Positions 61,154 to 64,000 of a DNA stretch of 64,000 nucleotides are shown here, in pieces (the first letter of the stretch is position 1; the number at the start of each line of letters is the position of its first letter). The stretch is from JAPPHY01 sp034423135 (GTDB lineage: Bacteria > Chloroflexota > Dehalococcoidia > Lucifugimonadales > UBA2985). A model generated the notes under the pieces. The model saw only the letters and a list, made by a program, of their open reading frames with translations. It ran no database searches and was not told where the DNA came from. Location: assembly GCA_034423135.1 (NCBI GenBank), contig DAOUJC010000010.1, positions 13,835 to 77,834 of the forward strand, read 5' to 3'. The position numbers and the translations under genes are program-made.

Positions 61154-62953
61154 CTAGATCGCGCACTCCCCCTCGCCGCGCTCAACCTTGTAGAGCACCG
61201 TCTTGCTCCAGTCCATGTACGTGTCGATGTTGTCCCGGTTCAGCGGGCCAAGGTCCTGGTACTCCGCCGCAATGGCCTCGAACGGAGCCGCGCCAACCCT
61301 GTCCACAAAGGAGTTGAACGTCTCAGCCTCAGCGCGGTTGCCCTGGTAGTACTCCAGGACCGTGCGTATCACCTCCGGCACGCGCTTCGCCGGGATCTTG
61401 CCCTTGGGCCGCATCCCGATTCGCGCCTCGTCCTGCCCGCGCAGGTCCTGGTAGCTTCCGCCCACGAACATCTCGTACGCGGGCACCTGGTTGCCGCCGT
61501 CGCCCTTCATCGACCCGCCGTGGAACCCGATGTTGGCTATGTGGTGCTGCCCGCACGAGTTGGGGCAGCCGCTCATCTTGATGTGCAGCGACTTCACCAG
61601 CGGATCGGACAGGTCCATCACCGCGAGCTCCTCGCGAATCGCCTTGCCCAGACCCATCGACGACGTGATGCCCAGCTTGCAGCTGTCGGTGCCGGGGCAG
61701 GATGTGACGTCGGTGATCGTGTTCACCTCCGGCTCGGCCAGGCCCGCATCCTTCAGGTCTCGCCACAGCGGGTACAGCACCTCTTGGGGCACCCACCTGA
61801 GCGCCATGTTCTGCTGCTGCGTGAAGCGGGCGCGCCCGCTGGAGTACTTTCGCGTAATCTCGGCCAGCAGCGGGAACTGCTCCTCCTGGATGTCCCCCTG
61901 TGGCAGCTTGATGACCACCACGACGTAGCCGTCCTGCTTCTGAGGCTCCACGTTGGTTGCCGCCCACAGGTCGAACTCACCGGCGTCGCCATTAGGCGAC
62001 ATCCGCCCCTCGGCCAGCGCCACAGCCTCGGCGTCCGGCGCGTCCGACGCCTCGTCGTCCAGGTATAGCAGCGGCGTTGGATCGATGGGCTCCTGCGCCC
62101 ACGGCTTCTCGAGCTCGCTCTCAACCATCACGCGGAACTCGTCGATGCCCACGCGGTCGACGAGGAACTTGATTCTCGCCTTCATCCTGTTCTTGCGCAG
62201 CTCGTCAGATGCGTCGAACACGCGCAGCACCGCCTCGCAGACTCGCAGGAAGTCGCTCACCGGCACAAACTCGTACAGCGTGGGCGCAATGCGGGCCATG
62301 ATGGAAAGGCCGCCGCCCACCACAATCTTGAAGCCTCGCTCCTCCTGCCCGTCCACCTCACGCACCCTGGGGATGAAGCCGATGTCGTGGATGCTGGTGA
62401 TGGCGCAGTCCCTCTCGCACCCGGAGAATGCCGTCTTGATCTTGCGGGGCATGGACTGCGTTACGGGGTGGCGCAGGAAGTAGCGAGCGTACGCGCCCGC
62501 GTAGGGCGTCACGTCGAATGGCTCATCGTGGCAGACGCCGGACAGCGGGCAGCCGGCGACGTTTCGCACGGTGTTGCCGCAGGCCTCGCGGGTCGAAAGG
62601 CCCGTCTGGCCGAGCACGTTCAGCGCCTCGTGGGCCTCCGTCAGAGGCACGAAGTGGAACTGCATGTTCTCGCGGGTGGTCACGTGGCCCTTCTTCATGG
62701 GCGCATAATCCCGCGCAATGGCGCCCAGAGTCTCAAGCTGCTCGGCGAATACCTCACCCACAGGCAGCTTCACCCTGAGCATGTGCACGTCCGGCTGGCG
62801 CTGCCCGTAGACGCCCATGCGCAGGCGGAAGGCCTGGAACGCGGTCGGGTCCCAGTCGCCCTGGATGAACTCGCCCACCACCGACTCGAAGTTGTCCAGC
62901 TCTTCCTGCAGGACGGGAAGGATGCCCTTTTCGTTTATTCTTGCCTGGCTCAT
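61154..62953 (-). CDS. Nitrite/sulfite reductase (siroheme, 4Fe-4S)
   Basis: Ferredoxin-type assimilatory reductase of 599 residues, six-electron reduction of sulfite or nitrite. The cluster and siroheme ligands are C-x5-C in TSCPGTDSCKLGIT and C-x3-C in KMSGCPNSCGQHHIANIGF. Substrate-site arginines lie in HVTTRENMQFHFV and ACGNTVRNVAGCPLSGVC. A Lys/Arg-rich RKIKTAFSGCERDCA follows. Sulfite versus nitrite specificity cannot be decided, though no nitrate genes are near. The start at 62953 has GGAGG upstream and a 160-nt leader. Confidence 0.88.
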   Translation of the reverse strand: MSQARINEKGILPVLQEELDNFESVVGEFIQGDWDPTAFQAFRLRMGVYGQRQPDVHMLRVKLPVGEVFAEQLETLGAIARDYAPMKKGHVTTRENMQFHFVPLTEAHEALNVLGQTGLSTREACGNTVRNVAGCPLSGVCHDEPFDVTPYAGAYARYFLRHPVTQSMPRKIKTAFSGCERDCAITSIHDIGFIPRVREVDGQEERGFKIVVGGGLSIMARIAPTLYEFVPVSDFLRVCEAVLRVFDASDELRKNRMKARIKFLVDRVGIDEFRVMVESELEKPWAQEPIDPTPLLYLDDEASDAPDAEAVALAEGRMSPNGDAGEFDLWAATNVEPQKQDGYVVVVIKLPQGDIQEEQFPLLAEITRKYSSGRARFTQQQNMALRWVPQEVLYPLWRDLKDAGLAEPEVNTITDVTSCPGTDSCKLGITSSMGLGKAIREELAVMDLSDPLVKSLHIKMSGCPNSCGQHHIANIGFHGGSMKGDGGNQVPAYEMFVGGSYQDLRGQDEARIGMRPKGKIPAKRVPEVIRTVLEYYQGNRAEAETFNSFVDRVGAAPFEAIAAEYQDLGPLNRDNIDTYMDWSKTVLYKVERGEGECAI

Positions 62954-63003
62954 GATGCCTCCTTGGGAGTCCGCCTGCGGTGCGGGATTGCGCCTGAAAC
63001 AAG

Positions 63004-63033
63004 TCGCCCCTCAGGGCGCAGCTGAGGGGGCGA
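63004..63033 (-). other. Stem-loop in the sulfite/nitrite reductase leader
   Basis: TCGCCCCTCAG (63004-63014) pairs with CTGAGGGGGCGA (63022-63033) with one bulged base, inside the transcribed leader and about 50 nt before the ATG. No T-tract is close, so it is more likely a regulatory or stabilising structure than a terminator. The rest of 62954-63260 holds the promoter and no gene. Confidence 0.4.
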
Positions 63034-63120
63034 TACTGGCAAGCCTTTGAAGACGCGCGATCCCCCGTGTCAGGGCCTACAGCAGCAGAGGGAGCGAACC
63101 TGAGCGTCCATTTGCGTGAA

Positions 63121-63149
63121 ATACTAATGTAGGCAGGGTTGAATGTCAA
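63121..63149 (-). promoter_or_regulatory. Promoter of the sulfite/nitrite reductase gene
   Basis: Minus-strand TTGACA (63144-63149) and TAGTAT (63121-63126), 17-bp spacing. Confidence 0.7.
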
Positions 63150-63260
63150 GCAAATGCAGCGACGGGCAGACCCGCAGGCCAGCTTGCGAGCCGATTGCCC
63201 CACCCTCTCGATGGTGCTACAGTGCGCCGACGCTAGCGAGGACAGACAGGAGAACGAACA

Positions 63261-63596
63261 ATGGGAGACTTTGTCGCGATCTACTACGCGCCGCAATCGG
63301 TCAGGGAGCAGGCGCAGAGCATGTCTGCGGAGGACATGCAGGCCGGCATGGCGGCGTGGGCCGAGTGGGCTAAGGCATGCGGCGATAGCCTGACCTTCCC
63401 CGGCTCGGCGCTCATGGGCGGGCTGAGGCTGACGCCGTCCGGCAGCTCGCCACGCGATAGCGACGTGATCGGCTACTCGGTGCTTCAGGCGGACGACATG
63501 GAGGCCGCGGTCGCGCTGCTGGAGGGCCACCCGCACCTTGCCTGGGGCAACGGCTGTGAGATCGAGGTGTTCCAGGCCATGCGCATGCCGATCTAG
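63261..63596 (+). CDS. YciI-like (YCII-related) protein
   Basis: 111-residue protein of the YCII-related type, a dimeric alpha-beta fold. GSALMGGLRLTPSGS in the middle and IGYSVLQADDMEAAVALLEGHPHL (residues 72-95) then a histidine-containing GHPHLAWGNGCEIEVFQAMRM (positions 91-111, key His 92 and 94). These proteins may have small-molecule transfer or isomerase activity, but the substrate is unknown. AGGAGAAC precedes the ATG. Confidence 0.8.
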   Translation: MGDFVAIYYAPQSVREQAQSMSAEDMQAGMAAWAEWAKACGDSLTFPGSALMGGLRLTPSGSSPRDSDVIGYSVLQADDMEAAVALLEGHPHLAWGNGCEIEVFQAMRMPI

Positions 63597-63635
63597 CCGG
63601 TGACGGCATCGGCACGCGCCCCCGCTCACACTCCC

Positions 63636-63676
63636 CGCCCGCTCGTGGTGAGCCCGTCGAACCATTCGAGCGGGCG
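63636..63676. repeat. Dispersed palindromic repeat
   Basis: CGCCCGCTCGTGGTGAGCCC and the inverted half AACCATTCGAGCGGGCG; same family as at 12609 and 44510. The gap 63597-63855 holds this unit and no gene. Confidence 0.75.
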
Positions 63677-63855
63677 AGAGATTGCACTGTCCCCGTCCCC
63701 ATCCACCATTCCCCCGGTGCCTACGTTGGGCAATCATGCCGCCCGCAGGCGAAGAATCACAGAAGGTCACGAAAATCCGACTGAAAAGTCACGGGAATGT
63801 CACACGCGTGTGGTACGCTACCTGTTGAGTCTACCCCTGTACGGGAGGTGTTACC

Positions 63856-64000
<145 letters not shown>

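Noticed and set aside
62954..63120. SAM riboswitch before the sulfite/nitrite reductase
   Set aside because: The conserved SAM-I core (paired GA and kink-turn elements) is not visible, and only one simple stem is seen.

Overview
The window is a GC-rich, gene-dense stretch of bacterial chromosome carrying mostly housekeeping genes. I see no rRNA, CRISPR array, transposase or prophage. Several traits point to a Gram-positive-like (monoderm) lineage, and I infer a Chloroflexota (Dehalococcoidia/SAR202-like) metagenome-derived genome. These traits are a T-box leader in front of trpS, a CIRCE operator in front of groES-groEL, a sortase, a lipoprotein PstS, TTAA-type Pho boxes with 11-bp period, an unadenylylated-type GlnA, and paired DUF35/thiolase genes. 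The taxonomic call rests on gene content only. The last ~80 bases are a poly-C run that looks like an assembly artefact.

Layout. 1-9349 is a phosphate locus, all on the minus strand. In transcription order it runs tRNA-Pro, phoB, phoR, a gap with two Pho-box arrays, a small Pho-linked zinc-ribbon protein, a third Pho-box array, a tandem-duplicated pstS, pstC, pstA, pstB, phoU and a truncated aquaporin gene. 9367-16758 holds a LysR regulator, a low-GC orphan, isocitrate lyase, an EVE-nuclease gene between two 135-bp direct repeats, and leuS. 16900-24917 is the nitrogen assimilation cluster glnA-gltB-gltD behind tandem sigma70-type promoters. 24939-28421 has a GmrSD-type restriction gene and a DUF35 + cysteine-less thiolase pair. 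28756-45398 carries rsmG, a YbhN-like membrane protein, groEL/groES, two MFS exporters, DUF1015, ligA, pth, a GNAT, a frameshifted DUF4268 nuclease gene, a 2-hydroxyacid dehydrogenase, argC, nth and two tRNAs. 45587-49289 is a T-box-controlled trpS-trpE unit followed by a sortase. 49308-57366 has gyrB and gyrA around a divergent PEP-carboxykinase-like gene and a class I glutamine amidotransferase. 57382-63596 holds a double ThyX-like protein, a TPR protein, a HEPN cassette, a sulfite/nitrite reductase and a YciI-like protein.

How the parts work together. The phosphate two-component pair PhoBR is encoded beside its probable targets, which carry Pho-box arrays. Ammonium is taken into glutamine and glutamate by GlnA and GltBD. 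Isocitrate lyase and possibly the PEPCK-like protein suit growth on acetate or fatty-acid-derived carbon. Accessory genes (EVE nuclease, GmrSD, DUF4268 nuclease, HEPN pair, the 200-residue orphan) sit singly between housekeeping genes. They are visibly lower in GC, and a family of short dispersed palindromic repeats lies next to some of them.
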